Below are positions 7,955 to 16,744 of a stretch of 64,000 nt of DNA, one piece after another; position 1 is the first letter of the stretch; every line of letters starts with the position of its first letter. A program made the position numbers and the translations under genes. The notes beneath the pieces were generated by a model. The model made no database searches. It was given only the letters and a program-made list of their open reading frames with translations, and was not told where the DNA came from. Source of the stretch: Rhizobium sp. BK650 (lineage in GTDB: Bacteria; Pseudomonadota; Alphaproteobacteria; Rhizobiales; Rhizobiaceae). The stretch spans positions 496,001 to 560,000 of the forward strand of contig NZ_JACIBK010000001.1 in NCBI RefSeq assembly GCF_014195325.1. Direction: 5' to 3'.

Positions 7955-8161
7955 TTACTCCGGGGGGCGATCGGACCGAACAGGCGAGCGGCGCTTAGCC
8001 GCCATCAGCAAGTCCAGCTCGACCGAAGATGGACCGAAGCGGGTAAAGAGGCTTTCAGCCTGCTCGTTCTTGAGGCCATATTTGGCTGCGAATTCGCGAA
8101 GGCTATAGGGGCGGCCACGAAGAGTGCGGCTGCGTCGTTCGGGTTGGTGAATTTGCGTCAT
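7955..8161 (-). CDS. Small protein, DUF3606-like (68 aa)
   Basis: A 68-residue protein whose middle segment (SLREFAAKYGLKNEQAESLF, then RFGPSSVEL) resembles DUF3606, a short helical domain of unknown role common in rhizobia. The N-terminus is Arg-rich. GGGGAG lies eight bases before the ATG. An EcfG-like promoter ends about 30 bases upstream. First gene of a two-gene minus-strand unit. Confidence 0.6.
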   Translation of the reverse strand: MTQIHQPERRSRTLRGRPYSLREFAAKYGLKNEQAESLFTRFGPSSVELDLLMAAKRRSPVRSDRPPE

Positions 8162-8478
8162 TACTGATCTCCCCAGACTGCTTGCTGGGGAAACCGACTA
8201 GGGCCCTAAAGGTTCCAAACCGGCCTTTGCGGCGCCGGCTTACAAGCGCAAACCTTGTCAACTGTCTCTTTGCAGCAAAAAAATACCCGCAAGTCTCAAT
8301 GAATTTCAATCGGTTAGATATTCCCGTCCATCCCGCGGTCAGAAATGGCTTTATCACGTCAGTGTTACTCTATAAAATGAATCGTGTATCCGGTCCGAAG
8401 GAGGAGCCGAGCTTATTTCCGCGTCGATCCGGGCCGGGTATTTGAGGAAGCTGGCTAAATCCATCAGAGGAGACAGAC
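8162..8478. other. 317-base divergent promoter region
   Basis: Separates the minus-strand small-gene pair from the plus-strand gene at 8479. It holds the minus-strand EcfG-like promoter at 8192-8216. I see no clear promoter for the plus-strand gene, and no coding frame. Confidence 0.5.
8192..8216 (-). promoter_or_regulatory. EcfG-like promoter for small gene pair
   Basis: On the minus strand GGAAC (8216-8212), 16 bases, GGTT (8195-8192). It has the same one-base deviation as the promoter at 2504-2528. The start codon at 8161 would be about 20 nt behind the transcription start. Confidence 0.5.
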
Positions 8479-8862
8479 ATGATGAATGCACTGCCGCCAC
8501 TTCACAACGGACATGCCCCGTTTACCCTGCAACAGCTGTTCCGTGAGGCGCTTTATGCCTACGAGGAATGGGACAGCGAGTTGACCGAGCCTATTGTTAC
8601 CTATGAAGGCAGGGTCATTCCGATTAGTTTTGTTTTTGAAGCGATGCGCGAATGCACTGATATCGTCCCCGCCAATATTGTCGGCGCCGTTACAGAACGG
8701 CTGACCAAACCCTGGGAAGGCGAGGGGCCGCTGGACCAGATGACTTTCTCCACGGCCGCGCGCGTCCTGCGCGTTCTGGTGCGCAAGCGCCTTCTTGCCA
8801 ATGGCACGCCTGATATCGTCGCATCGTCGACGCGCGGATCCGAAGCTGAACCACGCGAATAG
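8479..8862 (+). CDS. Hypothetical protein (127 aa)
   Basis: A 127-residue acidic soluble protein with no domain that I recognise. The middle contains an amphipathic helix region (TFSTAARVLRVLVRKRLL). AGAGGAG precedes the ATG by seven bases, a good ribosome-binding site. It lies 86 bases upstream of the DUF4174 gene in the same direction, but the next gene has its own promoter. Conserved small genes around it suggest a stress or accessory role; this is only context. Confidence 0.65.
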   Translation: MMNALPPLHNGHAPFTLQQLFREALYAYEEWDSELTEPIVTYEGRVIPISFVFEAMRECTDIVPANIVGAVTERLTKPWEGEGPLDQMTFSTAARVLRVLVRKRLLANGTPDIVASSTRGSEAEPRE

Positions 8863-8905
8863 GGCTCGAGGATCGCGGCACTAGCCGCGATCCTGTTCCT
8901 CGCGG

Positions 8906-8930
8906 GGAACCCTGCTCATTTCCAGCCGTT
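8906..8930 (+). promoter_or_regulatory. EcfG-type promoter (perfect match)
   Basis: GGAAC at 8906-8910, 16 bases, CGTT at 8927-8930. It exactly matches the general-stress sigma consensus and lies directly before the DUF4174 gene, giving a very short leader. Confidence 0.65.
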
Positions 8931-8948
8931 GAAAGAGGCAGAGAAGGA

Positions 8949-9365
8949 ATGAGCACCATGTTGAAATCCATTCTACACGAAATCATGGGAACGAGCGTTC
9001 GCGAGCCTCACCTGCCGCGATCGCTGGAGCAGTTCCTCGGCAAAAAGAATGTCCTGATCGTCTTTGCCGATACGGAGGATGACAGGCCGATTGTTCAAGA
9101 CGAACTGCTCCGCATATCTCAGATGCGGCTGATCGAAGACGATATCGAGGTCTTCACAATCGCCGGCGGAGGCGCATTCTCGCTATTCGAGGATGGGTAT
9201 GACCTTGATGTCGACGAGGTGCGCGAACAGCTGCAAGGACCGCTTAACGGCGAATTCGGGCTGGTGCTTGTCGGGGCCGACGGGAAAGTGAAGCTGCGTT
9301 CCGACAAGCCGATGAGCGCGGAGGAGATCAGCCGCGCCGCGAATATTCCTTCGCCGCGTCACTAG
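8949..9365 (+). CDS. DUF4174 domain protein
   Basis: A 138-residue protein matching DUF4174: KKNVLIVFAD near residue 32 and the C-terminal hallmark LVLVGADGKVKLRSDKPMS. The fold is thioredoxin-like in sequence layout but lacks a CxxC pair. The expected transcription start just downstream of the EcfG promoter makes the ATG at 8958 likelier than 8949, because GAAGGA then has normal spacing. It converges with the GntR gene, the stop codons overlapping by four bases. General-stress control is inferred from the promoter. Confidence 0.75.
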   Translation: MSTMLKSILHEIMGTSVREPHLPRSLEQFLGKKNVLIVFADTEDDRPIVQDELLRISQMRLIEDDIEVFTIAGGGAFSLFEDGYDLDVDEVREQLQGPLNGEFGLVLVGADGKVKLRSDKPMSAEEISRAANIPSPRH

Positions 9366-10072
9366 AGCTCGAACGCTTCCTTGAGGCCGAGGCTTTTGCG
9401 TTCGCGAAGGTCGAGGTCGGCCTCGATATGGGCGATATGATGCAGCATCAAATGGCAGGCGCGGTCCAGTTCCCTGCTTTCGATCGCCTCGATGATATCT
9501 CCGTGTTCGGCGTGGCCGCAGCTCGAGACCGTCGATTGCCCATAGAGCGCGATAACCAGAGATGAACGGGCGACGAGTTCTTCCATAAAGCGCTGCATGA
9601 TAGCATTGCCCGAGATGGCTGCGAGCGTCAGATGGAAATCACCGGATGCTTTGATCTCGGCCCGTCTTGCCGTCTGGCCGCGTTCGCCCATCAGCCGGCC
9701 TTCTTCCAAAAGCAGCTGCTTCAGATGCTGGATATCCGAGGCCGTGATGCGGGCGGCTGCTTCCCGCAGGATGCCGGGTTCCACCAGGCGGCGGGCGGCA
9801 AAAATCTGCCGGGCTTCTTCCGGTGAGGGGTAGGCGACGAAGGCACCGCGGTTTTTCTCCACGCTGACAAGACCTTCGTAGGAAAGCGCCTGCAGGGCGG
9901 CGCGCGCCAGCGTCCGGCTGACATTGAAGAGATTGCCGACATCGCTCTCCGATAGTTTAGTACCAGGTGATAGGCGCCGCTCGACGATAGCCTCCCTGAT
10001 TGCATCACGGATCTGCGGGACACCCGTTTCCTGGGCATCGTCTTGGCTCACGGCGCTCGCGGCGGATTTCAT
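9362..10072 (-). CDS. GntR-family (FCD) transcriptional regulator
   Basis: A 236-residue regulator. The N-terminal winged helix begins at IRDAIREAIVERRLSPGTKL, and the all-helical FCD ligand domain follows from about residue 90. FCD metal-site residues are suggested by DFHLTLAAISGN and the later His-rich helix MLHHIAHIEA. The start at 10072 has AAGGAA nine bases upstream; an in-frame start at 10120 is possible. It diverges from the ABC transporter operon at 10338, and a TTGTATACGA operator lies between, so it most likely controls this operon in response to its substrate. Confidence 0.88.
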   Translation of the reverse strand: MKSAASAVSQDDAQETGVPQIRDAIREAIVERRLSPGTKLSESDVGNLFNVSRTLARAALQALSYEGLVSVEKNRGAFVAYPSPEEARQIFAARRLVEPGILREAAARITASDIQHLKQLLLEEGRLMGERGQTARRAEIKASGDFHLTLAAISGNAIMQRFMEELVARSSLVIALYGQSTVSSCGHAEHGDIIEAIESRELDRACHLMLHHIAHIEADLDLRERKSLGLKEAFEL

Positions 10073-10155
10073 GAAATCGGTTTCCTTGATGTCGTCAAAC
10101 CATAGCTGCCTTCGTCGCAAAAGTTAAATGGAATTTGTGCTCAGGACGGCGGCAA

Positions 10156-10167
10156 ATTGTATACGAT
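10156..10167. promoter_or_regulatory. FCD/GntR operator
   Basis: ATTGTATACGAT is a palindrome with one mismatched pair. It matches the TNGTATACNA-type sites bound by FCD regulators and sits in the divergent promoter between the regulator and the transporter operon. Confidence 0.6.
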
Positions 10168-10337
10168 TTTCTGCACCAATTGAGGACGAAAGCCCATTTT
10201 GTGTGCAACATGAAAAGTGCCCGAGATTTCATCGGTCGGTATGTTGCCATGAAAAATCCATGCTTTGCAAGGGTTTGAGACGGCGTAATCAAACTGGCAC
10301 GGCAGATGCATCGCCTTTCTCGAACAGGGGAGACACG

Positions 10338-11426
10338 ATGTCGAAAGCGGCAGAGATCGATATAGCATCCGTTTCGAAGGTCTATGGCGCGACCACGGCG
10401 GTCCATGCCATCAGCCTGAAAATCCCGGCCGGTTCCTATTGCTGCTTCCTGGGTCCATCCGGCTGCGGCAAGACCTCGACGCTGCGCATGATCGCGGGTC
10501 ACGAGGCGATTTCATCGGGCGATATCCGCCTCGGCAATGTCGTCGTCACCGATTTCCCGCCGGCCAAGCGGGGAACGGCGATGATGTTCCAGTCCTACGC
10601 ACTGTTTCCGCATCTCGACCTCATCGACAACGTCGCCTTCAGCCTGAAAATGAAGGGCGTGGACAAGGAGGAGCGCCGCGCCAAGGCGCTTGAGATGCTG
10701 ACGCTGATGCAGATGGAGGCCTATGCATCCCGCCGACCGGCACAGCTTTCCGGTGGCCAACAGCAGCGTGTCGCCTTGGCCCGCGCGCTGATTACCGATC
10801 CGGAAGCGCTGTTGCTCGACGAACCTCTTTCGGCGCTCGACCCATTCCTGAAGATCCGCATGCGGGCGGAACTGAAAAAGCTGCAGAAGACGCTTGGCAT
10901 CACCTTCGTACACGTGACGCACAGCCAGGAAGAGGCGATGGCGCTGGCCGACATCATCGTCATCATGAATGACGGCAAGATCGAGCAGGCGGCTTCACCG
11001 CGCCAGGTGTTCGAAAAGCCGGCGACCGCCTTCGTCGCGCGCTTCATGGGTGATCATAACGTGCTCTCCGGCCGCGTCACCTCAAGCGAGAACGGCGTGA
11101 TCGTGATGACGGTGCCGGAAGGGCAGAGTTTTTCCGTGCGCGGGACGGGCAGGGAGGTCGGCGAAGCCGTCGATATCGGCATCCGCACCGATCGCGTACG
11201 CCTTCAGGTGGCGACCGAATGGACCCTCGGCTTCAACGGTGTCGTCTCCAATATCGAATATCGCGGCTCCTCGGTGAAGATCACCGTTTTGGGGGCTGGC
11301 AGCGACGATTTCACCGTCATCGCAAGCGACAGCGATTACTTCGCCAGCCCGGTCTCGGTCGGCGATGCGGTGTCTTTGAGTTGGGCTCTGGAGGATGCCG
11401 TCCTCCTTGGCCGCGTTTCCGCATGA
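10338..11426 (+). CDS. ABC transporter ATP-binding protein (PotA type)
   Basis: A 362-residue import ATPase. Walker A GPSGCGKT is near residue 38, signature LSGGQQQR near 137, Walker B ALLLDEP, switch His in VTHSQEE, and a C-terminal TOBE/OB region from about 270. ATPases of this length serve polyamine- and iron-type importers. The start at 10338 is preceded by GGGGAGA. First gene of an operon with binding protein, two permeases, a racemase and a UPF0303 protein. Control by the divergent FCD regulator is likely. Confidence 0.93.
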   Translation: MSKAAEIDIASVSKVYGATTAVHAISLKIPAGSYCCFLGPSGCGKTSTLRMIAGHEAISSGDIRLGNVVVTDFPPAKRGTAMMFQSYALFPHLDLIDNVAFSLKMKGVDKEERRAKALEMLTLMQMEAYASRRPAQLSGGQQQRVALARALITDPEALLLDEPLSALDPFLKIRMRAELKKLQKTLGITFVHVTHSQEEAMALADIIVIMNDGKIEQAASPRQVFEKPATAFVARFMGDHNVLSGRVTSSENGVIVMTVPEGQSFSVRGTGREVGEAVDIGIRTDRVRLQVATEWTLGFNGVVSNIEYRGSSVKITVLGAGSDDFTVIASDSDYFASPVSVGDAVSLSWALEDAVLLGRVSA

Positions 11427-11456
11427 CCTTCAAGCATCAAGAAAAGGGGAACTGCC

Positions 11457-12755
11457 ATGACGACTGAAACGAAAACCACGAAGGCGGAAAAGGGAATTTC
11501 CCGCCGCTCGCTTCTGAAGACGGGTGCTGCCGCCGTCGGCGCCATTGCCGGCTCGGGCGCCATTACCGGCTTCCCGACTATCTGGGCGCAGTCAAACATC
11601 ACGCTTCGCCAGTTCGGCACCGGCGTCTCGAACATCAATGCCATCGCCGAGAAGTGCAAGCAGGATCTCGGCATCACGCTGGAGATGACGGCGACCGATT
11701 CCGACGCCGCTGCCCAGCGCGCCGTCACCCAGCCCGACAGCTACGATATCGCCGATATCGAATACTGGATCCTGAAAAAGGTCTATCCGGCCGGCGTCAT
11801 CCAGCCGATGGATGTGAAGAAGCTGAAGTATTACGACCAGGTCGTGCCGCTCTTCAAGAACGGAAAGCTGAAGCCCGACAGCGTCATTGCCCAGGGTACG
11901 GCGCCGCATACCGTGGGTTATGTCGAAAGCAAGGATGCCAAGACTTTCGCGAAGGGGGAGACCGGGCTCTTCACCATGATGCCGACGATCTACAATGCCG
12001 ACACGCTCGGCATTCGCCCCGATCTCGTCGGCCGCGAGATCACCACCTGGGCTGATATCATGGATCCGAAGTTCAAGGGCAAGACCTCGATCCTCAACAT
12101 TCCGTCGATCGGCATCATGGACGCGGCGATGATCATGGAAGCTCTGGGCAATATCAAATATGCCGACAAGGGCAACATGACCAAGGCTGAGATCGACAAG
12201 ACGATCGAGTTCCTGATCAAGGCGAAGCACGATGGCCAATTCCGCGCCTTCTGGAAGAGCTTCGACGAATCGGTCAACCTGATGGCATCGGGCGAAGTCG
12301 TCATCCAGTCTATGTGGTCGCCGGCCGTCGCTGCCGTCCGCTCCAAGGGTATTGCCTGCAAGTATCAGCCGCTCAAGGAAGGCTATCGTTCATGGGGTGG
12401 CGGTCTCGGCCTCGCCGCGCACCTCAAGGGCGCGCAGCTCGACGCCGCCTACGAATATATCAATTGGTACACGTCCGGCTGGGTCGGCGGCTATCTCAAC
12501 CGCCAGGGCTACTACTCCGCTTGCATGGAGACCGCCAAGAACTTCATGACGGCAGACGAATGGGGCTACTGGATCGAAGGCAAGCCGGCACAGGGCGATA
12601 TCCTCTCGCCGGAAGGCAAGGTCATGGAAAAGGCTGGCGCTGTTCGCGATGGCGGTTCGTTCGAAGAGCGCATGGGTCATGTGGCGTGCTGGAACTCCGT
12701 CATGGACGAAGACCGCTATATGGTCCGCCGCTGGAACGAGTTCATCGCGGCGTAA
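11457..12755 (+). CDS. ABC transporter substrate-binding protein (Tat signal)
   Basis: A 432-residue periplasmic binding protein of the polyamine/PotD-like class. The N-terminus has a twin-arginine motif (SRRSLLKTG) followed by an Ala/Gly-rich hydrophobic stretch, so export folded through Tat is expected. AAAAGGGGA precedes the ATG. It lies between the ATPase and permease genes, separated from the permease by a long inverted repeat. Substrate is unknown; the racemase downstream suggests a hydantoin, allantoin or related amide. Confidence 0.9.
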   Translation: MTTETKTTKAEKGISRRSLLKTGAAAVGAIAGSGAITGFPTIWAQSNITLRQFGTGVSNINAIAEKCKQDLGITLEMTATDSDAAAQRAVTQPDSYDIADIEYWILKKVYPAGVIQPMDVKKLKYYDQVVPLFKNGKLKPDSVIAQGTAPHTVGYVESKDAKTFAKGETGLFTMMPTIYNADTLGIRPDLVGREITTWADIMDPKFKGKTSILNIPSIGIMDAAMIMEALGNIKYADKGNMTKAEIDKTIEFLIKAKHDGQFRAFWKSFDESVNLMASGEVVIQSMWSPAVAAVRSKGIACKYQPLKEGYRSWGGGLGLAAHLKGAQLDAAYEYINWYTSGWVGGYLNRQGYYSACMETAKNFMTADEWGYWIEGKPAQGDILSPEGKVMEKAGAVRDGGSFEERMGHVACWNSVMDEDRYMVRRWNEFIAA

Positions 12756-12769
12756 GCGTTCGCGGATTT

Positions 12770-12860
12770 CCTCTCCCTAGCCCTCCCCACAAGGGGGAGG
12801 GAGCACGGCGAGGGCGCGGCATAAAACTCCCTCCCCCTTGTGGGGAGGGCTGGGGAGGGG
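12770..12860. repeat. 34-bp inverted repeat within the transporter operon
   Basis: Arms at 12770-12803 and 12827-12860 are complementary at nearly all 34 positions, with a 23-base loop. The arms contain CCCTCCCCACAAGGGGGAGG, itself a shorter palindrome. Such elements occur dispersed between genes in many alphaproteobacteria. Here it separates binding-protein and permease genes and may lower downstream expression or protect the upstream message. Confidence 0.8.
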
Positions 12861-12908
12861 TCTTTGAGACCTCTCCTTTCTCGACCTTGATGAACGAAAG
12901 GACCAGGC

Positions 12909-13820
12909 ATGGCTACGATCGCTTCGGAGCAGACGGTACCGACGGCGGAAATGCGCAAGCGCGTTTTGCGCTTCTCCCCATCGGCAATCTCCTATCTGCA
13001 GGCCACGCCGCTGATCGCCATCCTCGGCTTCTTCTTCATCCTACCGATCGCCATGATCGCGGTGGTCAGCTTCTGGGACTACGATTTCGCCGGCCTCTAT
13101 CCCGATTTCCTGACCATGAACTATACCGACACACTCGGTTCATGGGTGACGTGGAAGACCTATCTCAACACGCTGAAATTCACCGTCATCGTCTGGGCAC
13201 TGACGCTCTTCATCGGCTTCTGGGTCGCCTATTTCCTGGCCTTCCATATCCGCAAGACCTCGACGCAGATGATCCTCTTCCTCGTCTGCACCGTGCCCTT
13301 CATGACGTCGAACATCATCCGCATGATCTCGTGGATTCCGGTGCTCGGCCGCAATGGCCTCGTCAATTCGGCGCTGGTGCAGATGGGCATCGTACCGCAG
13401 CCAGTGGAATGGCTGCTCTATTCGGATTTCGCGGTGGTGCTGGCCATGGTGCATCTCTACACGCTCTTTATGGTGACGCCGATCTTCAACACGCTGATGC
13501 GCATCGACCGCTCGCTGTTCGAAGCAGCGCGCGATGCGGGCGCCTCAGGCTGGCAGGTCCTGTGGAACGTGGTGATCCCGCTTGCCAAGCCCGGCATGGC
13601 AATCGGCACTATCTTCGTCGTGACACTCGTCATGGCCGATTTTTCCACCGTGCAGGTCATGTCCGGCGGGCAGAGCGCCTCGGTGGCATTGATGATGAAG
13701 AACCAGATGTCGCTACTGCAATATCCGGCCGCTGCCGCCAATGCCGTCGTGCTGCTGGTGGTCGTGCTGATGATGGTGGCCGCGATCCTGCGTGTCGTCG
13801 ATATCCGCAAGGAGCTTTAG
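12909..13820 (+). CDS. ABC transporter permease (PotB type)
   Basis: A 303-residue inner-membrane permease with about six hydrophobic segments. The first spans about residues 33-55, and the coupling motif EAARDAGASGWQVLWNVVIP sits at about 200-220. It starts at ATG 12909 and ends two bases before the next permease start. Partner of the following permease in the polyamine-type importer. Confidence 0.92.
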   Translation: MATIASEQTVPTAEMRKRVLRFSPSAISYLQATPLIAILGFFFILPIAMIAVVSFWDYDFAGLYPDFLTMNYTDTLGSWVTWKTYLNTLKFTVIVWALTLFIGFWVAYFLAFHIRKTSTQMILFLVCTVPFMTSNIIRMISWIPVLGRNGLVNSALVQMGIVPQPVEWLLYSDFAVVLAMVHLYTLFMVTPIFNTLMRIDRSLFEAARDAGASGWQVLWNVVIPLAKPGMAIGTIFVVTLVMADFSTVQVMSGGQSASVALMMKNQMSLLQYPAAAANAVVLLVVVLMMVAAILRVVDIRKEL

Positions 13821-13821
13821 G

Positions 13822-14643
13822 ATGCATCGCGAAAAACGCTCCTTTGAATTCTATGTGCTGACAATCTTTTTCGCAATTTTCGTGCTCTTTCTTTATGGGC
13901 CGCTCTCGGCGATCGTTATTCTCTCCTTCCAGGGGCCGGATGGCGGCCTGACTTTCCCGCTGAACGGTGTTTCCCTTCACTGGTTCTTCAACCTCTTCGA
14001 GAAGCAGGCGGTTGGCGATTTCGGCGCCTCCTTCCAGCGTTCCTTCGTTCTTGGCCTAATGGTGATGATCGTGACCGTCATCGTCTCGCTGATGGCGGGC
14101 CTTGCCTTCCGCCGGCGCTTCCGCGGCTCGTCGGTCCTGTTCTATGCGACTGTTGCAAGCCTCGTCGTGCCGTCGATCATCATCTCGCTCGGCATCGGCG
14201 TCGTCTTCCAGCAGGGCGGGCTTAGGCCCGCCTGGTATTCCTCGGCCTTCGGGGCGCACCTGACCTGGACGTTGCCCTTCGGCGTGCTGATCATGTTTGC
14301 CGTCTTCAATCGTTTCTCACCGGCATACGAGGAGGCCGCGCGCGATCTTGGCGCAACGTCATGGCAAACCTTCCGCCACGTCGTTTTGCCGATGATCGCG
14401 CCAAGCCTCATCGGCGTCGGCCTCTTCGGTTTCACGCTCTCTTATGACGAATTCGCCCGTACGCTTATGACATCGGGCACCTACAATACGCTGCCGCTCG
14501 AAATCTACGGCATGACTACCAACGTCACGACGCCAGTGCTCTATGCACTTGGCACGGTCACGACCCTCTTCTCCTTCACCATCATTCTCGTCGCGCTCGG
14601 CATCATGACGATGCTCGGCCGGCGGCAGGCAAAGACCCGCTGA
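13822..14643 (+). CDS. ABC transporter permease (PotC type)
   Basis: A 273-residue membrane permease with six predicted segments and the EAA motif EEAARDLGATSWQTFRHVVL. The start at 13822 lies one base behind the previous stop codon, with AAGGAG upstream in the end of that gene. It ends one base before the racemase start, so the genes are tightly coupled. Confidence 0.92.
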   Translation: MHREKRSFEFYVLTIFFAIFVLFLYGPLSAIVILSFQGPDGGLTFPLNGVSLHWFFNLFEKQAVGDFGASFQRSFVLGLMVMIVTVIVSLMAGLAFRRRFRGSSVLFYATVASLVVPSIIISLGIGVVFQQGGLRPAWYSSAFGAHLTWTLPFGVLIMFAVFNRFSPAYEEAARDLGATSWQTFRHVVLPMIAPSLIGVGLFGFTLSYDEFARTLMTSGTYNTLPLEIYGMTTNVTTPVLYALGTVTTLFSFTIILVALGIMTMLGRRQAKTR

Positions 14644-14644
14644 C

Positions 14645-15388
14645 ATGCGCATATTGATCGTCAATCCCAATACGACCGCTTCCATGACCGAGAAGGCGGC
14701 AAGTGCCGCCCGCGCGGTCGCTGCCGCCGGCACCGAGATCATTGCCGCCACCTCGCGCATGGGGCCCGTCTCGATCGAGGGCCATTACGACGGTGCGCTC
14801 GCCATCCCCGGCCTGCTGACGGAGCTGAAGGAGCGGCAGGAGGCCGGTTACGATGCCGCGATCGTCGCCTGCTTCGACGATACGGGGCTCGATGCGGCAC
14901 GCACCTTCGCCGACGTCCCCGTTCTCGGGCTCTGCGAATCCGCTGTCGCTACCGCAGGCTTTCTCGCCCAGCGCTTTACTGTGGTGACGACGCTGGAGCG
15001 GTCCCGGGTGCTGATCGATAATCTGGTGCGCCGGTATGGCATGGGCGGTCGTGCGAAGGTCAGGGCATCGGATATTCCGGTGCTGGAGCTGGAAGATGCT
15101 GCGTCTGGCGCGATCGGAAAGTTGAAAGCGGAAATCGAACGGGCGCTTTCGGACGATGGCGCGGAGGCGATCGTGCTTGGCTGCGCCGGGATGACGGATC
15201 TGGCGCGCGAACTGCAGGATATCTACCGCGTGCCCGTCATCGATGGGGTCGCTGCTGCCGTGAAGCAGGCGGAAGCGCTGGTCTCGCTCGGCCTTTCTAC
15301 CAGCAAGCGCGGTTCCTATGCCTCGCCGCTGCCCAAACATTTCATGGGCGCGATGAGCGGCTTTGCGCCGATCCGGGCGGCCGGCTGA
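14645..15388 (+). CDS. Asp/Glu/hydantoin racemase family protein
   Basis: A 247-residue cytoplasmic racemase. The two catalytic cysteines of the hydantoin/allantoin racemase group are present: C76 in IVACFDDTG and C180 in VLGCAGM. The N-terminus MRILIVNPNT is typical. It likely interconverts enantiomers of a 5-substituted hydantoin or allantoin imported by the transporter, since the gene is one base behind permease two. No hydantoinase or carbamoylase gene is in the window, so the rest of the pathway would lie elsewhere. Confidence 0.88.
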   Translation: MRILIVNPNTTASMTEKAASAARAVAAAGTEIIAATSRMGPVSIEGHYDGALAIPGLLTELKERQEAGYDAAIVACFDDTGLDAARTFADVPVLGLCESAVATAGFLAQRFTVVTTLERSRVLIDNLVRRYGMGGRAKVRASDIPVLELEDAASGAIGKLKAEIERALSDDGAEAIVLGCAGMTDLARELQDIYRVPVIDGVAAAVKQAEALVSLGLSTSKRGSYASPLPKHFMGAMSGFAPIRAAG

Positions 15389-15497
15389 ACATACGACGAA
15401 AACTCTTGATGGTGCATAGCGCCAAGATTTGGCTTTACTTTTCCCCTTCGCGTGAGAATTGTCGCTGCCGATTATCACGTTAGAGGAGAGCCCTGCC

Positions 15498-15986
15498 ATG
15501 TCGATCGACGAGGATCTGATCCGTATTGCGGAACAGGAAAAGGCATTGAGCTTTGATGCCTTCGATCTAATGACCGCATGGCAGCTCGGCAAGCTCCTGC
15601 AGGAGCTCGCCACCGAACGCGGTCTCGGCATCGCGATCGATATCACGCTGCATTCCATGCCGGTCTTCTATGCGGCGCTGCCAGGTGTGACGCCTGACAA
15701 CGTCAACTGGGTGCGCCGCAAGCGCAACATGGTCTTCCGCTATTTCCGCAGCAGCTACGCTTCCGGTCTCAAGCTGCAGAAGGAAGGCAAGACGGTCGAG
15801 GACAACGGGCTTTCGCCCGCTGATTATGCGCCGCATGGCGGCAGTTTCCCGATCAACGTCAGAGGCACCGGCTGCATCGGCGCCGTTACCGTTTCAGGCC
15901 TGCCGCAGCGCGACGACCATAATCTCGCGGTCGAGGCCCTGGCGCTGATCCTAGCGAAAGATATCGATACACTGCGGCTGGCGTGA
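15498..15986 (+). CDS. UPF0303 / heme-degrading-domain (GlcG-HbpS fold) protein
   Basis: A 162-residue soluble protein of the UPF0303 family. Recognisable parts are LAIDITLHSMPVFYAALPG-like strand region, NWVRRKRN and the GCIGAVTVSGLPQRDDH segment. Members share the HbpS/GlcG fold; the function is unsettled. The start at 15498 has GAGGAGAG eight bases upstream. It lies 109 bases after the racemase, probably the last gene of the transporter operon. Confidence 0.8.
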   Translation: MSIDEDLIRIAEQEKALSFDAFDLMTAWQLGKLLQELATERGLGIAIDITLHSMPVFYAALPGVTPDNVNWVRRKRNMVFRYFRSSYASGLKLQKEGKTVEDNGLSPADYAPHGGSFPINVRGTGCIGAVTVSGLPQRDDHNLAVEALALILAKDIDTLRLA

Positions 15987-16110
15987 AATCCTGCCGTATT
16001 TCTGACAAATAAAAGCCACGAAAAGCGCAAGATCGCGATCCGTTCCCGGTGACGGTCGTATCCAGTGGCGATAAGGTGCGCCCGGTTTTGTGACTTGTTG
16101 CCGGGATATC

Positions 16111-16734
16111 ATGTTACGTTTGCTCTTTGCCTTTGCTGCCATTGGTTTCAGCCTTTTCCTCGCCTCCTGCAATACGCTCTCGAAGGAAGAATGTATCGCT
16201 GCCGATTGGCGCGTGATCGGTGAATCCGACGGCGCTGCCGGCTACGAGCCGCAGGAGCGTTTTGCAGCGCATGCCAAATCCTGTGAGCGGGTGAAAATCG
16301 TGCCCGATCAGACGATCTGGTATCAGGGCTATCAGGCGGGTCTCGCGCGCTATTGTACGCCGATGAGTGGTCTGATGCACGGGCAGGCGGGCCATGGCTA
16401 CTCAAATGTCTGCCCGCCGGCGACGGCTGCAGGCTTCCTGCGCGGCTATACGCTCGGAAACCGCCAGAATTCGTTGCAATCACGGCTAAGCTCGCTGCAG
16501 AGCGACTACGGATCGAAAGAAGCCGAGATCGATGACCTGTCGCGCAAGCTCAAGGATGCGCCCGATGCGGACCGGCATGATATCCGCCGGCGCATGGACG
16601 ATCTCGAAGACGACATGCGCCGCGTTCGCAGAGAGCAGCGCGATGTTCAGGACGAACTCGACGATGCGAGCGCCGAGGTCCAGTGGTTCCAGCAGAACCC
16701 GAACGCGCCGCCGCCAGTCATACCGGGATATTGA
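16111..16734 (+). CDS. DUF2799 lipoprotein
   Basis: A 207-residue protein. It has a short hydrophobic leader and lipobox LASC near residue 20, so it should be lipid-anchored in the envelope. The DUF2799 pattern follows: W-x-x-x-GESDGAAG, then PDQTIWYQGYQAGLARYC and a Cys-Pro pair. From about residue 120 a strongly charged coiled coil (repeated DDLEDDMRRVRREQRD type) precedes a Pro-rich end. Function unknown. It converges with the isomerase gene. Confidence 0.8.
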   Translation: MLRLLFAFAAIGFSLFLASCNTLSKEECIAADWRVIGESDGAAGYEPQERFAAHAKSCERVKIVPDQTIWYQGYQAGLARYCTPMSGLMHGQAGHGYSNVCPPATAAGFLRGYTLGNRQNSLQSRLSSLQSDYGSKEAEIDDLSRKLKDAPDADRHDIRRRMDDLEDDMRRVRREQRDVQDELDDASAEVQWFQQNPNAPPPVIPGY

Positions 16735-16744
16735 GGTTTTCGCC

